DNA of 64,000 bases from positions 5,952,001 through 6,016,000 of the forward strand of contig JAWPMV010000001.1 of NCBI GenBank assembly GCA_033391075.1. Reading direction: 5' to 3'. Position numbers and translations under genes: made by a program. Numbering within the stretch: position 1 is the stretch's first letter; every line of letters begins with the position of its first letter. The DNA is from Bacteroidia bacterium (lineage in GTDB: Bacteria > Bacteroidota > Bacteroidia > J057). Shown in pieces: positions 1 to 8,456 of this stretch. Below the pieces are notes generated by a model. That model ran no database searches, had not been told where the DNA came from, and saw nothing but the letters and a program-made list of their open reading frames with translations.

Positions 1-895
1 GATCCACTTCATTTTGCTGGATAAACGTATGAAGATTTCCCAGAAAACGAATCAAACCTACTCCCGACTCTGCCCGATTCATTTGATTGATCTGAAGATA
101 GATGGCCTTATTTTCCGCTACATATTCATACCAGTAATATTCTTCATTCTTCTGCCTACTTAGTATTGTGCTTTCCCCCAATACTTTTTCACTCAATCTT
201 TCCTCCGTAAACCGATCAAGGGCCTTAAGTTTGATTTCTTCGGTCCCATCAGCTGATTCCATGCGAAGCTTCACTTCCTCATTTTCCCCAACTATATCCA
301 GTGCCATAAGGGTTTCCAGGATACTCAATCGGGACGGAGCGATTAATCGATAGCCATACTCATTATCAAAATGGCAAAGTCCTTTCACTGCTTCCAGGGC
401 ATTTTCAATCGAGGTATCATTAATCCTCAACAGCTTCTTTCCAATATGTTTTTCCAGGGATGGAATGGCTTTCAGCACATATACTCCATCGTCAAAGTAA
501 TAAAATTCCAGAGGCAAATGTCGAAATACCAATTGATCATCCGATGGAAAAGGCGTATTAGTATGCGCCTGACTCAAGCCTACTCCTTTTTGCATAGGAA
601 GCGTCAATCGAGTATGGCCATCATTTGCCAAAGCTGCCAAACGAGCAAACTCAGCAATAATTTTATGATCCGGCCATTGTGGGATATTGGCTTTTATTCT
701 TTGGAATTCTTCTTCAAAAAGCTCTGCTTCGGTTTTAAAATACAGGTCCCGATGTTCTGTTTTCAATAAGTGATAGAGTTCCTCTAAATCTTCTTCCCAG
801 GCAGTTGCACTCAATATCTGCGGCCCTGATTGAGCCAGTATATCAGAACTGCTCCAAAGAATACAAAGACAGAATAGTAGGTAAATTGACTTCAT
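1..895 (-). CDS. S41-like (C-terminal processing/tricorn-type) peptidase, N-terminal part, runs off window
   Basis: An uninterrupted reading frame runs on the minus strand from an ATG at 895 to the left edge, so only the N-terminal ~298 residues are present. The protein starts with a signal peptide (MKSIYLLFCLCILWSS, cleavage probably after ILAQ). It continues with a helical region (WEEDLEELYHLLKTEHRDLY) and LAALANDGHTRLTL, which is typical of the N-terminal domain of secreted S41 peptidase-like proteins of Bacteroidota. The final visible segment, KAIYLQINQM followed by a helix, matches the start of the S41 core, where YL.I..f is followed by the helix before the catalytic region. The catalytic Ser/Lys lie beyond the edge and cannot be checked. 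It is transcribed away from the GMC oxidoreductase gene. The reading frame is certain; the family is probable. Confidence 0.75.
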   Translation of the reverse strand, partial: MKSIYLLFCLCILWSSSDILAQSGPQILSATAWEEDLEELYHLLKTEHRDLYFKTEAELFEEEFQRIKANIPQWPDHKIIAEFARLAALANDGHTRLTLPMQKGVGLSQAHTNTPFPSDDQLVFRHLPLEFYYFDDGVYVLKAIPSLEKHIGKKLLRINDTSIENALEAVKGLCHFDNEYGYRLIAPSRLSILETLMALDIVGENEEVKLRMESADGTEEIKLKALDRFTEERLSEKVLGESTILSRQKNEEYYWYEYVAENKAIYLQINQMNRAESGVGLIRFLGNLHTFIQQNEVD

Positions 896-1156
896 AAAGC
901 GTGTATTAAGGAGAAAATTGAATCAATAAATGGGGAGTTTGGGCTCCCTGCTTTATAAAGATGCTTCAATAAAGTATGCTAAAGAGGAAATAAAGCCGAA
1001 GGAAGTATTAGTGTCGATAGACACAGTATTTCTAAGGACAAAAGGCAGAAGCTTTGCCTTAACCCATCAAAAATTGGAGCTATTTAGGTAGTAATTATGT
1101 AGCAGTATTTTCCTAATTTACTTATTGAATCTATTTAAGCTAATCAGGCAAAACCT

Positions 1157-2878
1157 ATGTCGAATTACAACTACAATTATAATATTGACGCGAAAAAGAA
1201 TATGACCTATGATGCCATTGTCATAGGTTCAGGTATGAGTGGGAGTTGGGCCGCAAAAGAACTTTGTGAAGCCGGGCTGAAAACCCTCGTTCTGGAAAGA
1301 GGAAGAATCGTAAAGCATATTGAGGATTATCCGGATATGCAGAAAGAATCCTGGGATTGGGAACTTCGGGGAGGAGTTACACCTGAAGAAAGGAAAAAAC
1401 ACTACAAAGCCGTTCGTTCCAATTGGTTGGGAGAAGCCAGCAAAAAATTCTGGGCCAATGATGAGGAAAATCCCTATACGGAGATCAAGCCTTTCATGTG
1501 GTTGCGAGCCCATCAGATGGGAGGAAGGTCGCAACTTTGGGGAAAGCAAACCTATCGTTGGAGTGATCTGGATTTTGAAGCCAATGCAAAGGAAGGCATA
1601 GGGGTTGATTGGCCCATCCGCTACAAAGACATTGCTCCCTGGTACAGCCATGTGGAGAAATACATAGGTATTAGTGGGCAGGCATTGGGATTGCCGCAGC
1701 TTCCTGATAGTGAATTCCTGCCTCCTATGCAGCTGAATTGTGTAGAGAAAGATGTAAAAGCGAGAATAGAGAATGCCTTTCCCGGAAGAACCATGACCAT
1801 CGGTCGGGTGGCGCATTTGACTCAACCACATAATGGACGCGGTCAGTGTATGTCTCGAAATAAGTGTAGCATGGGTTGTCCGTATAGTGCTTTCTTTAGC
1901 GCCAATTCCGTTACGCTTCCTGCCGCCAACTATACCGGCAATCTTACGATCAGACCCTGGTCCATTGCTCATTCTGTTATTTATGATGATAAGAAAGGCA
2001 AAGCGACTGGCGTAAAGATCATTGATGCAGAGTCGGGCGAAATGATGGAATATTATGCAAAAATCATCTTCGTCAATGCCTCGACCTTGAGTACTACCCG
2101 CATTCTCATGAACTCTACTTCTGACCGCTTCCCCAATGGACTTGGAAATGATAGTGGAGAGCTTGGACACAACCTTATGGACCACACCTATCGTGTAGGA
2201 GCTATGGGGGTCTTTGAAGGACATGAGGATAGCTATTACAAAGGACGCCGTCCGAATGGTATCTATATCCCTCGTTACTGGAACATCAATGAGGAGACAA
2301 AATCTGACAAATTTGTCAGAGGATTTGGCTATCAGGGTGGAGCTTATCGCAAAGGATGGGGACGTGGAGCCAATGTTGAAGGCTTTGGTGCTGACTTTAA
2401 GGATAATTTGATGAAAGATCCCGGTCCCTGGGAATTTTTCATTACCGGTTTTGCTGAGTGCTTGCCTTATCATGAAAACAAAGTCAGCCTGGACAAAGAC
2501 AGTCTCGACAAATGGGGACAGCCAACTTTGGCAATTGATTGTGAGTGGAAGGAGAATGAATTGGCACTCAATAAGCAAATTCAGGAAGATGCCCTGGAAA
2601 TGTTAGACAAAGCAGGCCTGAAGGATATCGTGGGATTTGATAATAAACATGAGCCGGGCTTTGGGATTCATGAAATGGGAACCGCCCGTATGGGACATGA
2701 TCCCAAAACTTCTGTCCTCAATGCAAACAATCAGGTACATGGAGCCCCCAATGTTTACGTAACTGATGGTGCATGTATGACTTCCAATTCCTGTGTAAAT
2801 CCCTCTTTGACCTATATGGCACTGAGTGCTCGCGCAGCCAATCACGCCATTTCTGAACTTAACAAACAAAACCTTTAA
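1157..2878 (+). CDS. GMC family oxidoreductase (gluconate dehydrogenase flavoprotein-like)
   Basis: 573-aa FAD-dependent oxidoreductase. The Rossmann dinucleotide motif GSGMSG is at residues 24-29, followed by the ELCEAGLKTLVLERG strand-helix-strand. A cysteine cluster (C231, C237, C241, spacing CX5CX3C) resembles that of membrane gluconate and 2-keto-gluconate dehydrogenase flavoproteins. The C-terminal GMC active site is present as HEMGTARMG (H505) and NPSLTYMALSARAA (N548). It probably oxidises a sugar or sugar acid and passes electrons on. No signal peptide is obvious. Only 5 bp separate it from the subunit-3-like gene, so the two are almost certainly co-transcribed and form a two-subunit enzyme. 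The substrate cannot be told from sequence. Confidence 0.93.
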   Translation: MSNYNYNYNIDAKKNMTYDAIVIGSGMSGSWAAKELCEAGLKTLVLERGRIVKHIEDYPDMQKESWDWELRGGVTPEERKKHYKAVRSNWLGEASKKFWANDEENPYTEIKPFMWLRAHQMGGRSQLWGKQTYRWSDLDFEANAKEGIGVDWPIRYKDIAPWYSHVEKYIGISGQALGLPQLPDSEFLPPMQLNCVEKDVKARIENAFPGRTMTIGRVAHLTQPHNGRGQCMSRNKCSMGCPYSAFFSANSVTLPAANYTGNLTIRPWSIAHSVIYDDKKGKATGVKIIDAESGEMMEYYAKIIFVNASTLSTTRILMNSTSDRFPNGLGNDSGELGHNLMDHTYRVGAMGVFEGHEDSYYKGRRPNGIYIPRYWNINEETKSDKFVRGFGYQGGAYRKGWGRGANVEGFGADFKDNLMKDPGPWEFFITGFAECLPYHENKVSLDKDSLDKWGQPTLAIDCEWKENELALNKQIQEDALEMLDKAGLKDIVGFDNKHEPGFGIHEMGTARMGHDPKTSVLNANNQVHGAPNVYVTDGACMTSNSCVNPSLTYMALSARAANHAISELNKQNL

Positions 2879-2883
2879 TAGAC

Positions 2884-3477
2884 ATGAAAAGAAGAGAAGC
2901 ATTAAAAAGTACCGCCCTTCTTGGAGGGTCTACGGTTTTGACTGGCGCATTGGTCAGTCTCTTGCAAGCCTGTCAGCAAACTTCCCGTATCGATTGGAAG
3001 CCTCAATTTCTCAGCATAGAGCATGCGGAACTGGTGGCAGCCTTTGTGGATACCATTTTACCTAAAACAGCAACCCCCGGAGGCCTGGACATGAAGGTAG
3101 ATATGTTCATAGATCTGGCATTTGCGAAAATGTATGATGAAGCAGGGCAAAAGAAACTGCAGGAAGAACTGACAAAATTCAATCAGGAGAGTAAGGATAA
3201 ATTTGGGAAAGGCTTTGCGGAGCTGGATCAGGCGCAAAAGGAAGAATTTCTCATGGAGAAAGAAAAATCTTCTCCCAAGTTTGGTTACAGTGTTTGGGGA
3301 GCGGGAGTAGGACCACAGCCCGATGTGGGATTCTACCGTTCACTTAAGTCCATGGCCATTATGGGCTATTGTACTTCTGAGGAAATCGGGAAAAATGTAT
3401 TGAAATACGATCCGGTTCCCGGTGAATTTCTCGGCTGCATTCCCCTCTCGGATGTAGATGGAGTCTGGAGCATCTAA
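2884..3477 (+). CDS. Gluconate 2-dehydrogenase subunit 3 family protein
   Basis: 197-aa exported partner of the upstream GMC oxidoreductase. The N-terminus KRREALKSTALLGGSTVLTG has the twin-arginine-like RR and hydrophobic stretch common in this family, followed by a lipobox-like LLQAC near residue 29. The body (FVDTILPKTATPGGLDMKVDMF, then GAGVGPQPDVGFYRSLKSMAIMGYCTSEEIG) matches the conserved blocks of gluconate 2-dehydrogenase subunit 3: the T(I/L)LP..dTPGA-type motif and the C-terminal GYyTSe-type motif. In characterised enzymes this small subunit is needed for export or stability of the flavoprotein, and the same role is inferred here. The start follows the preceding stop by 5 bp. A strong hairpin follows the stop. 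Confidence 0.9.
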   Translation: MKRREALKSTALLGGSTVLTGALVSLLQACQQTSRIDWKPQFLSIEHAELVAAFVDTILPKTATPGGLDMKVDMFIDLAFAKMYDEAGQKKLQEELTKFNQESKDKFGKGFAELDQAQKEEFLMEKEKSSPKFGYSVWGAGVGPQPDVGFYRSLKSMAIMGYCTSEEIGKNVLKYDPVPGEFLGCIPLSDVDGVWSI

Positions 3478-3499
3478 GAGAAAGGATGTTTTCACATAC

Positions 3500-3538
3500 A
3501 AAGCGGCTGAAGCTATATTGATTAGCTTCAGCCGCTTT
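3500..3538. terminator. Bidirectional hairpin terminator between convergent genes
   Basis: A perfect 16-bp inverted repeat (AAAGCGGCTGAAGCTA and its complement) with a 7-nt loop lies between the stop of the gluconate dehydrogenase subunit 3 gene and the stop of the convergent SPW-like gene. It has A-rich and T-rich ends and probably serves both directions. Confidence 0.75.
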
Positions 3539-3597
3539 ACTTATAAGGGAAATTTAGCTTCCTCTACTCATTTTCGTCAATAAAAATACTATACATC

Positions 3598-3951
3598 CTA
3601 AACAGCTACTTCGGCTTTGTGCATACTTACGACAAAGAGTACAGCAGCTCCATTAATCCAGTAATAATAGGCGTCCAATCCTTCGAAGGAGAAGATAAAA
3701 GGTGCCAGCACGAAAGTTACTCCCACAATCAAATCTACCAACAAATGAATGCGATAGGGAATTACCCGAAACAAACCCAGTTCGTGGTCTGTCAGAAGGG
3801 TCAGGATGAAAGCTGCTATGCCTGTTGCCAAAGAAAGCTGGAAAGCCATAGGATTGGATTCACCTAGTCCGAGGATAAAGGGTAAGCCGATCAAAGCGAT
3901 AGCAACCGGATAGTCTAAAAATGCGTGAATTTTCTTTGTTACAAACTTCAT
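3598..3951 (-). CDS. Small four-helix membrane protein, SPW-repeat-like
   Basis: 117-aa integral membrane protein with four hydrophobic segments: residues ~10-30 (FLDYPVAIALIGLPFILGLG), ~35-55 (FQLSLATGIAAFILTLLTD), ~65-88 (RIHLLVDLIVGVTFVLAPFIF) and ~95-112 (YYWINGAAVLFVVSMHK). The pattern 'H.flDy.v...L...P' plus a second half 'hlllDl.vGv.f..aPf.f' is the internally duplicated arrangement of SPW-repeat-type bacterial membrane proteins, whose function is not known. It stands alone between two convergent or unrelated units. The membrane topology is well supported; the family name is tentative. Confidence 0.7.
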   Translation of the reverse strand: MKFVTKKIHAFLDYPVAIALIGLPFILGLGESNPMAFQLSLATGIAAFILTLLTDHELGLFRVIPYRIHLLVDLIVGVTFVLAPFIFSFEGLDAYYYWINGAAVLFVVSMHKAEVAV

Positions 3952-4102
3952 GATTTTGAGTGTTTAAGGGTCCAAAGAATTAATATTTAATGCACGCAAG
4001 TTCGGCCAGATTGAGCGCAAATCGGCTACAAGAAATTCGCATATAGTTGTACTTTTTTGAAGGAGGATGAGATGGCAATTTCCTCATAAACAGAGCAAAG
4101 CT

Positions 4103-4589
4103 GTCATTGCAAGAGAACCGAAGCAATTCCCTTGACTCAAATAGGTTTTTCCAAGTCGAGGAGATTGCTTCGCCGGAGATTCCGGCTCGCAATGACAAAA
4201 GTGTTTGGGATCAGTTCGTGCCACAGCAAAGCTGTCATTGCGAGGGAACCGAAGCAATCCCCTTGACTCAAATAGGCTTTTCCAAGTCGAGGAGATTGCT
4301 TCGCCGGAGATTCCGGCTCGCAATGACAAAAGTGTTTGGGATCAGTTCGTGCCACAGCAAAGCTGTCATTGCGAGGGAACCGAAGCAATCCCCTTGACTC
4401 AAATAGGCTTTTCCAAGTCGAGGAAATTACTTCGCCGGAGATTCCGGCTCGCATTGACAAAAGTGTTTGGGATCAGTTCGTGCCACAGCAAAGCTGTCAT
4501 TGCGAGGGAACCGAAGCAATCCCCTTGACTCAAATAGGCTTTTCCAAGTCGAGGAGATTGCTTCGTGCTAAATTAGCACTCGCAATGAC
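4103..4589. repeat. Array of four long palindromic elements, 131-bp period
   Basis: Four ~94-nt elements at 4103-4196, 4234-4327, 4365-4458 and 4496-4589 are separated by ~37-nt spacers, giving an exact 131-bp period. Each begins GTCATTGCGAG and ends CTCGCAATGAC. Inside are further complementary arms (GAAGCAATC with GATTGCTTC, and CCTTGACT with AGTCGAGG), so each can fold into one long imperfect hairpin. Spacers are nearly identical, so the element plus spacer was duplicated in tandem. The last copy has a different tip (GTGCTAAATTAGCAC in place of CCGGAGATTCCGG). The 'GCAATGAC..GAAGCAATC' core is a dispersed repeat type seen in many bacteria. Short reading frames across the array are by-products of the repeat. 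Confidence 0.9.
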
Positions 4590-4668
4590 AGCGGGCTTGT
4601 GGGCTTATCAGGAAAAGATCAAATACAAGTGTCAAATTCAGGTACAAATCATGCGCATGCACTTCCCT

Positions 4669-5475
4669 CTATTCTTCCAGCAACTCCAGCGTAACGAGAT
4701 AGGCACAATGATCCGAAGCGACCGTATCAGCAATTACTTGCGTTTCGACTATTCTCCATCGATGCTTCGGATAGAACATCACATAGTCAATCTTGATACG
4801 GGGATCATCAGAAGAATAAGTAAAGGCTGGATTCTTTTTATCATAAGTTGTTTGCCAGACTTCCTCCAGGGTGTTGATGGTTTTGCTGCCGGGTTGGGCA
4901 TTGAGGTCACCAGCGAGAATGGTAGGATAGGTATTTTGAGAGAATACTTCATTGATCTTTTGGGCCTGCATGATTCGCCCTTCTTTTCCTTCATGCGCGA
5001 AATGAGTTCCTACAAATCCAACAGTATCTCCGGAAGGTAAAATACTCAGCACTTCCAAGGCTGCTCGGGGCTCCTGGCCTTTCACAAAAGGCAGGGCTAC
5101 ATTTCTACTGCTCAAAAGCGTATAACGTGAAAGCACACCTTCACCATATGCTCCGCCATCATAGTCCATCGCTTTCCCAAATAATGGGACCATTTTCGTC
5201 CGCCACCCCAATTCCGTAACCAGATCATATTTTTTCGCTCGATTCGTAAGGAAATCGACTTCCTGCATCGCGACAAAATCCGGATCAGCTTTTCTGATCA
5301 CATTCGCCAGGACCTCCAGATCAAAATCCCCTTTCATGGTTTCCCCATGGTAAATATTGAAGGAAAGAACCTTGACAGTCCGGGAAGGATCAGGTTTTTC
5401 CTGGGATTTTAAACTCAGACATGCGGGAAATAATAGGATAAGCAGGATAACTTTTGCTTTCATAGAATTGCTCAT
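4669..5475 (-). CDS. Endonuclease/exonuclease/phosphatase family protein, exported
   Basis: 268-aa secreted metal-dependent phosphoesterase of the EEP (DNase I-like) superfamily. After a signal peptide (KVILLILLFPACLSLKSQ) come the family motifs: LSFNIYHG (metal-ligand Asn), DFVAMQEVD (metal-ligand Glu), FVGTHFAHE, ILAGDLNAQPGS (Asp/Asn), KIDYVMF and the C-terminal SDHCAYLVT with the catalytic His. All expected catalytic residues are present, so it should be active. The substrate (nucleic acid, phospholipid head group or sugar phosphate) is unknown. Two ATGs, at 5475 and 5463, are possible; the second starts directly at the signal peptide. It lies 12 bp downstream of the LamG-EEP gene on the same strand and is probably co-transcribed with it. 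Confidence 0.88.
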   Translation of the reverse strand: MSNSMKAKVILLILLFPACLSLKSQEKPDPSRTVKVLSFNIYHGETMKGDFDLEVLANVIRKADPDFVAMQEVDFLTNRAKKYDLVTELGWRTKMVPLFGKAMDYDGGAYGEGVLSRYTLLSSRNVALPFVKGQEPRAALEVLSILPSGDTVGFVGTHFAHEGKEGRIMQAQKINEVFSQNTYPTILAGDLNAQPGSKTINTLEEVWQTTYDKKNPAFTYSSDDPRIKIDYVMFYPKHRWRIVETQVIADTVASDHCAYLVTLELLEE

Positions 5476-5487
5476 TTGAGTAAGGGG

Positions 5488-7287
5488 TTAAGGCAGTTTA
5501 AATGTTGAGACGATCAAATAATGATCAGAAGGAAAGCCTGTTGGCCAGGAAGAGTTTACTTCGGTATGTGTATTTTTCAGGTCTTTACCTTTATAGTAAA
5601 GTTGATCTATTCTACTAGCACTTCTATGCGTGTAGCCCGGATATTTCTCGACATCCGGATACATATTCCTGAAAGCTTCCGTAAATCCAGCTTCGCTCAG
5701 TTTTAGGGAAGCAGGACTATCGCCACCATCTGTATGGGGAACAGCATTAAAGTCTCCCCCAAAAAATACAGGGATGTGATCCGAATTTTCAAATCTTTCC
5801 TCATGAAAACTAAAAACATCCCCAAACTGCGCCATCCCATACCAATTGGACATGGCCCAGATTTCCTGCGTTCTGCTTATCGCTAAGCGTGTGGCTACAT
5901 TATTGAATTCGGTTTTATCCGAAACCTGGAGCTCTTTGATGGGAAAGCGGCTGATTACTGAAATATTGGATCCCTGATAGCGGTAGTCCCAATCTGAAGT
6001 TGTTGCAAAGTAGTAGCCCAATTCAGCTGCTATAAAATCTCCGGAAGAATAGGTTTCCTGCATAAGCAGAACATCAATCTCCTTTTCCCGGATCATTTCC
6101 ACAATCCGCAAACGTGAATCCCAACCCTCTTTTTCTTTTGTCCAATGGATGCCTCCATGCCAGATATTCCAAACACCGATAGTAAGCTCTTTACGTTTTT
6201 TGGGAAGCTTTTTTACTTTCTTCTTTTTGAGTATTCGATAAGACTCCTCTAGCTCTTTTTCATCAAGAACTCTATCCCAAATACTCAGATTATCAATAGA
6301 AAAGTCTGGAGGATACAATTGTTCTTTTTGGGTAAATAATTTCCCTTCTGATTCCCTGATTTCAACTTTCCCCTCTTGCAATTCATAAATCTGACTGACA
6401 GCTTTCAAATCTGTAAGCGCCCGATTCTGAAAAACGGTATAGGGATTTGAAAGTAAATTCTTTCTAATTGACTGAACTCCTCCCAATACATCATTTCCCT
6501 GCTCTTCCGGGCCGGCTCTTTTAGCCAGCTTTTTTTCATAAAGCATTTCTGGATTAACAATCAACTCAATGAATTCTTCCTTTTTCAAGGGTGCGAGTCC
6601 TAATGCATTAAATGAATCAAGCAATGATTGCAATTCCTCTTTCCCCTGTTCAATTCCCGCTGCAAATTTCCGAGAACTATAGCTATCTACCTCAGCTCCT
6701 ATATTCAGTATTTCCTCATTTGAGAAATCAAAGTTCACCTTATAAACCGCCACATTACCTCCATCATAGTACAATCGAACTTCCTTCAGTTCTTTCTTAA
6801 AGCTCATAGCTAGTTGGTGCCATTCTCCATCATTGATCGGCATCTTACTCCCATTATCTCTTTCGTAATTTATTCGTCTTTCGCCTGAACCAATGCTCCA
6901 GGCCATACTTCCCCCAGAACTGTATATGACCCATCCCGGATTCTTCTGAGTTGTTATACTTTTATTTCCAAAGATCTTTTGAGAAAGAAAAACCATGGGC
7001 TTATCGGAATCTGCTTTCATCCAAAAACAGATTGTAAAATCTTTGCTCCCATCGAGTGAAAGTCCGCTCAGTTTTAAGGCTTTTTTCCCTTCCTCAGGCC
7101 CAAGCGCTAATGCCTTCCCTTCTATCCCTTCGACAAAATCAAGTTCTTTCACTTCCCCCTTAATTTGAGTTCCCAACTGCCCGGGCTCGAAGTCAAGCTT
7201 CAGAACTGGATTCTGTTGAGCAAACAAAAAAGGTAGTATCAGGAAAGGAAGTAAAAGTAATCCGGAAATTTTCAGTTGAGCAAGCAT
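5488..7287 (-). CDS. LamG-domain endonuclease/exonuclease/phosphatase protein, exported
   Basis: 599 aa from the ATG at 7287, which begins right at a signal peptide (MLAQLKISGLLLLPFLILPF, then FAQQ). An upstream in-frame start at 7344 would put a charged 19-residue leader before it. The N-terminal part is a concanavalin A-like/LamG fold (KDFTICFWMKADSDKP ... NDGEWHQLAMSFKKE ... VRLYYDGGNVAVYKV). A helical insertion of ~115 aa then interrupts the fold before its closing strand (FSIDNLSIWDRVLDEKEL). The C-terminal EEP domain shows LTIGVWNIWHGG, DVLLMQETY, VFFGGDFNAVPH, SRIDQLYYKG and FPSDHYLIVSTF. The LamG part probably binds a glycan. The domain order is shared with the paralogue at 14338-15942, which lacks the insertion. 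Confidence 0.87.
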   Translation of the reverse strand: MLAQLKISGLLLLPFLILPFLFAQQNPVLKLDFEPGQLGTQIKGEVKELDFVEGIEGKALALGPEEGKKALKLSGLSLDGSKDFTICFWMKADSDKPMVFLSQKIFGNKSITTQKNPGWVIYSSGGSMAWSIGSGERRINYERDNGSKMPINDGEWHQLAMSFKKELKEVRLYYDGGNVAVYKVNFDFSNEEILNIGAEVDSYSSRKFAAGIEQGKEELQSLLDSFNALGLAPLKKEEFIELIVNPEMLYEKKLAKRAGPEEQGNDVLGGVQSIRKNLLSNPYTVFQNRALTDLKAVSQIYELQEGKVEIRESEGKLFTQKEQLYPPDFSIDNLSIWDRVLDEKELEESYRILKKKKVKKLPKKRKELTIGVWNIWHGGIHWTKEKEGWDSRLRIVEMIREKEIDVLLMQETYSSGDFIAAELGYYFATTSDWDYRYQGSNISVISRFPIKELQVSDKTEFNNVATRLAISRTQEIWAMSNWYGMAQFGDVFSFHEERFENSDHIPVFFGGDFNAVPHTDGGDSPASLKLSEAGFTEAFRNMYPDVEKYPGYTHRSASRIDQLYYKGKDLKNTHTEVNSSWPTGFPSDHYLIVSTFKLP

Positions 7288-7603
7288 TTCAGGTGTATTG
7301 TAGCGTTTGTTTTCCTCTAATTCATTCCCCCACAAGCCAAACAAAGTTAGGAGAAAGCCTCTTAATTCAAACCTCTCCCGATTCTATTGTACAACTTGCA
7401 TAAAGGCTTCCTTTCAGTTTGTAAACTATAAGATTCTCTTCCCAGGAAATAATCCTGGAAGTAAAAATCAAGTAACACAAGTTGATTGCATTTCTCCAGA
7501 ATTTAGGAAAATACTATTAACGGGATTACATTTATAGATACTCAAAGCTTCAATTTTTCCCTTTTCATAGCGAAGATTATTAGCATTCTATAGGGAACAT
7601 CTG

Positions 7604-8413
7604 ATGAAAAGTTCTCAGTTTAAATACCTTTTGGGACTACTATTACTCCCCCTTCTTGTATGGACGGGCCTTTTCTTTTTTCAGGAAAAGCTGATTTTTA
7701 AACCGACCCAATTAGCTTCTTCCTATGCCTATACCTTTGACATAGTGTTTGAAGATGTCCACATTCCGGTAGCCGAGAATATCCGTTTGCATGGCATATT
7801 GTTCAAAGCTGATAGTTCCAAAGGGGTGGTGCTCTATTTTCATGGGAACAAAGGGAAATTGGATGAAATCGGCAAGGGGTCAGACTTCTATCTAAAAGAG
7901 GGACTTGATGTTTTATATATCAATTACAGAGGCTATGGATTGAGTGAGGGGAAAATCCGAGAGGAAGAGGACTTGTTGAATGACGGACAGGCTGTTTATG
8001 ATTATCTGGCAGATCGTTATGGGGAAGAAAACATCCTGTTGACAGGCATTTCCATTGGTTCGGGGATTGCAGCCTATTTAGCCTCCCAAAACAAACCCAA
8101 AGCTTTGTTGATGATAGCCCCCTATGCAAGCTTTCGCAGCCTGCTACAGGAAAAAATGAAATGGGTACCTCCTTTTATATGGAAGTACACTTTGCCCAGT
8201 GATGAATTTCTGGCAGATGTAAATTGTCCCGTCAGCATTTTTCATGGAGAAGAGGATCAAATGATTCCCTTTCATCACGCACAGGCACTCAAAAACAAAT
8301 ATCCAGAGATCACACTTATATCTTTTAACGGATATGGACATACCGATTTCCTGAAGGAAGAGATTTTCCGACAAGCTTATAGAAAGGCTTTAACACTTGA
8401 GAAATTGGATTAA
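7604..8413 (+). CDS. Alpha/beta hydrolase, membrane-anchored
   Basis: 269-aa serine hydrolase with an N-terminal membrane segment (YLLGLLLLPLLVWTGLFFFQ) that probably acts as an uncleaved anchor. The fold is clear: the oxyanion region YFHGNKG, strand-turn YINYRGYGLSEG, nucleophile elbow GISIGSG (S150), the acid in FHGEEDQMIPF and the catalytic His in GYGHTDFL. It resembles the 'YfhR/bem46-like' group of alpha/beta hydrolases, whose substrates are poorly known. Its 3' end is followed closely (stop 8413, next ATG 8457) by the fatty-acid-hydroxylase-superfamily gene, so a joint role in lipid turnover is a reasonable inference. Confidence 0.88.
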   Translation: MKSSQFKYLLGLLLLPLLVWTGLFFFQEKLIFKPTQLASSYAYTFDIVFEDVHIPVAENIRLHGILFKADSSKGVVLYFHGNKGKLDEIGKGSDFYLKEGLDVLYINYRGYGLSEGKIREEEDLLNDGQAVYDYLADRYGEENILLTGISIGSGIAAYLASQNKPKALLMIAPYASFRSLLQEKMKWVPPFIWKYTLPSDEFLADVNCPVSIFHGEEDQMIPFHHAQALKNKYPEITLISFNGYGHTDFLKEEIFRQAYRKALTLEKLD

Positions 8414-8456
8414 GAGTTATCTACATTTATCCAGACTACTACTGACTTATATCTTC

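Noticed and set aside
1229..2578. A 449-codon open frame on the minus strand
   Set aside because: It lies entirely antisense to the GMC oxidoreductase gene, which has clear family motifs; its translation has no recognisable pattern and is a shadow frame.
4103..4589. CRISPR-like appearance of regular repeats
   Set aside because: Repeats are ~94 nt with near-identical 37-nt spacers and period 131; spacers do not vary and there are no cas genes.
4084..5040. Several 70-230-codon frames across the hairpin array on both strands
   Set aside because: Their translations repeat the same peptide because they read through the 131-bp repeats; no domain, and the longest one runs antisense into the EEP gene.
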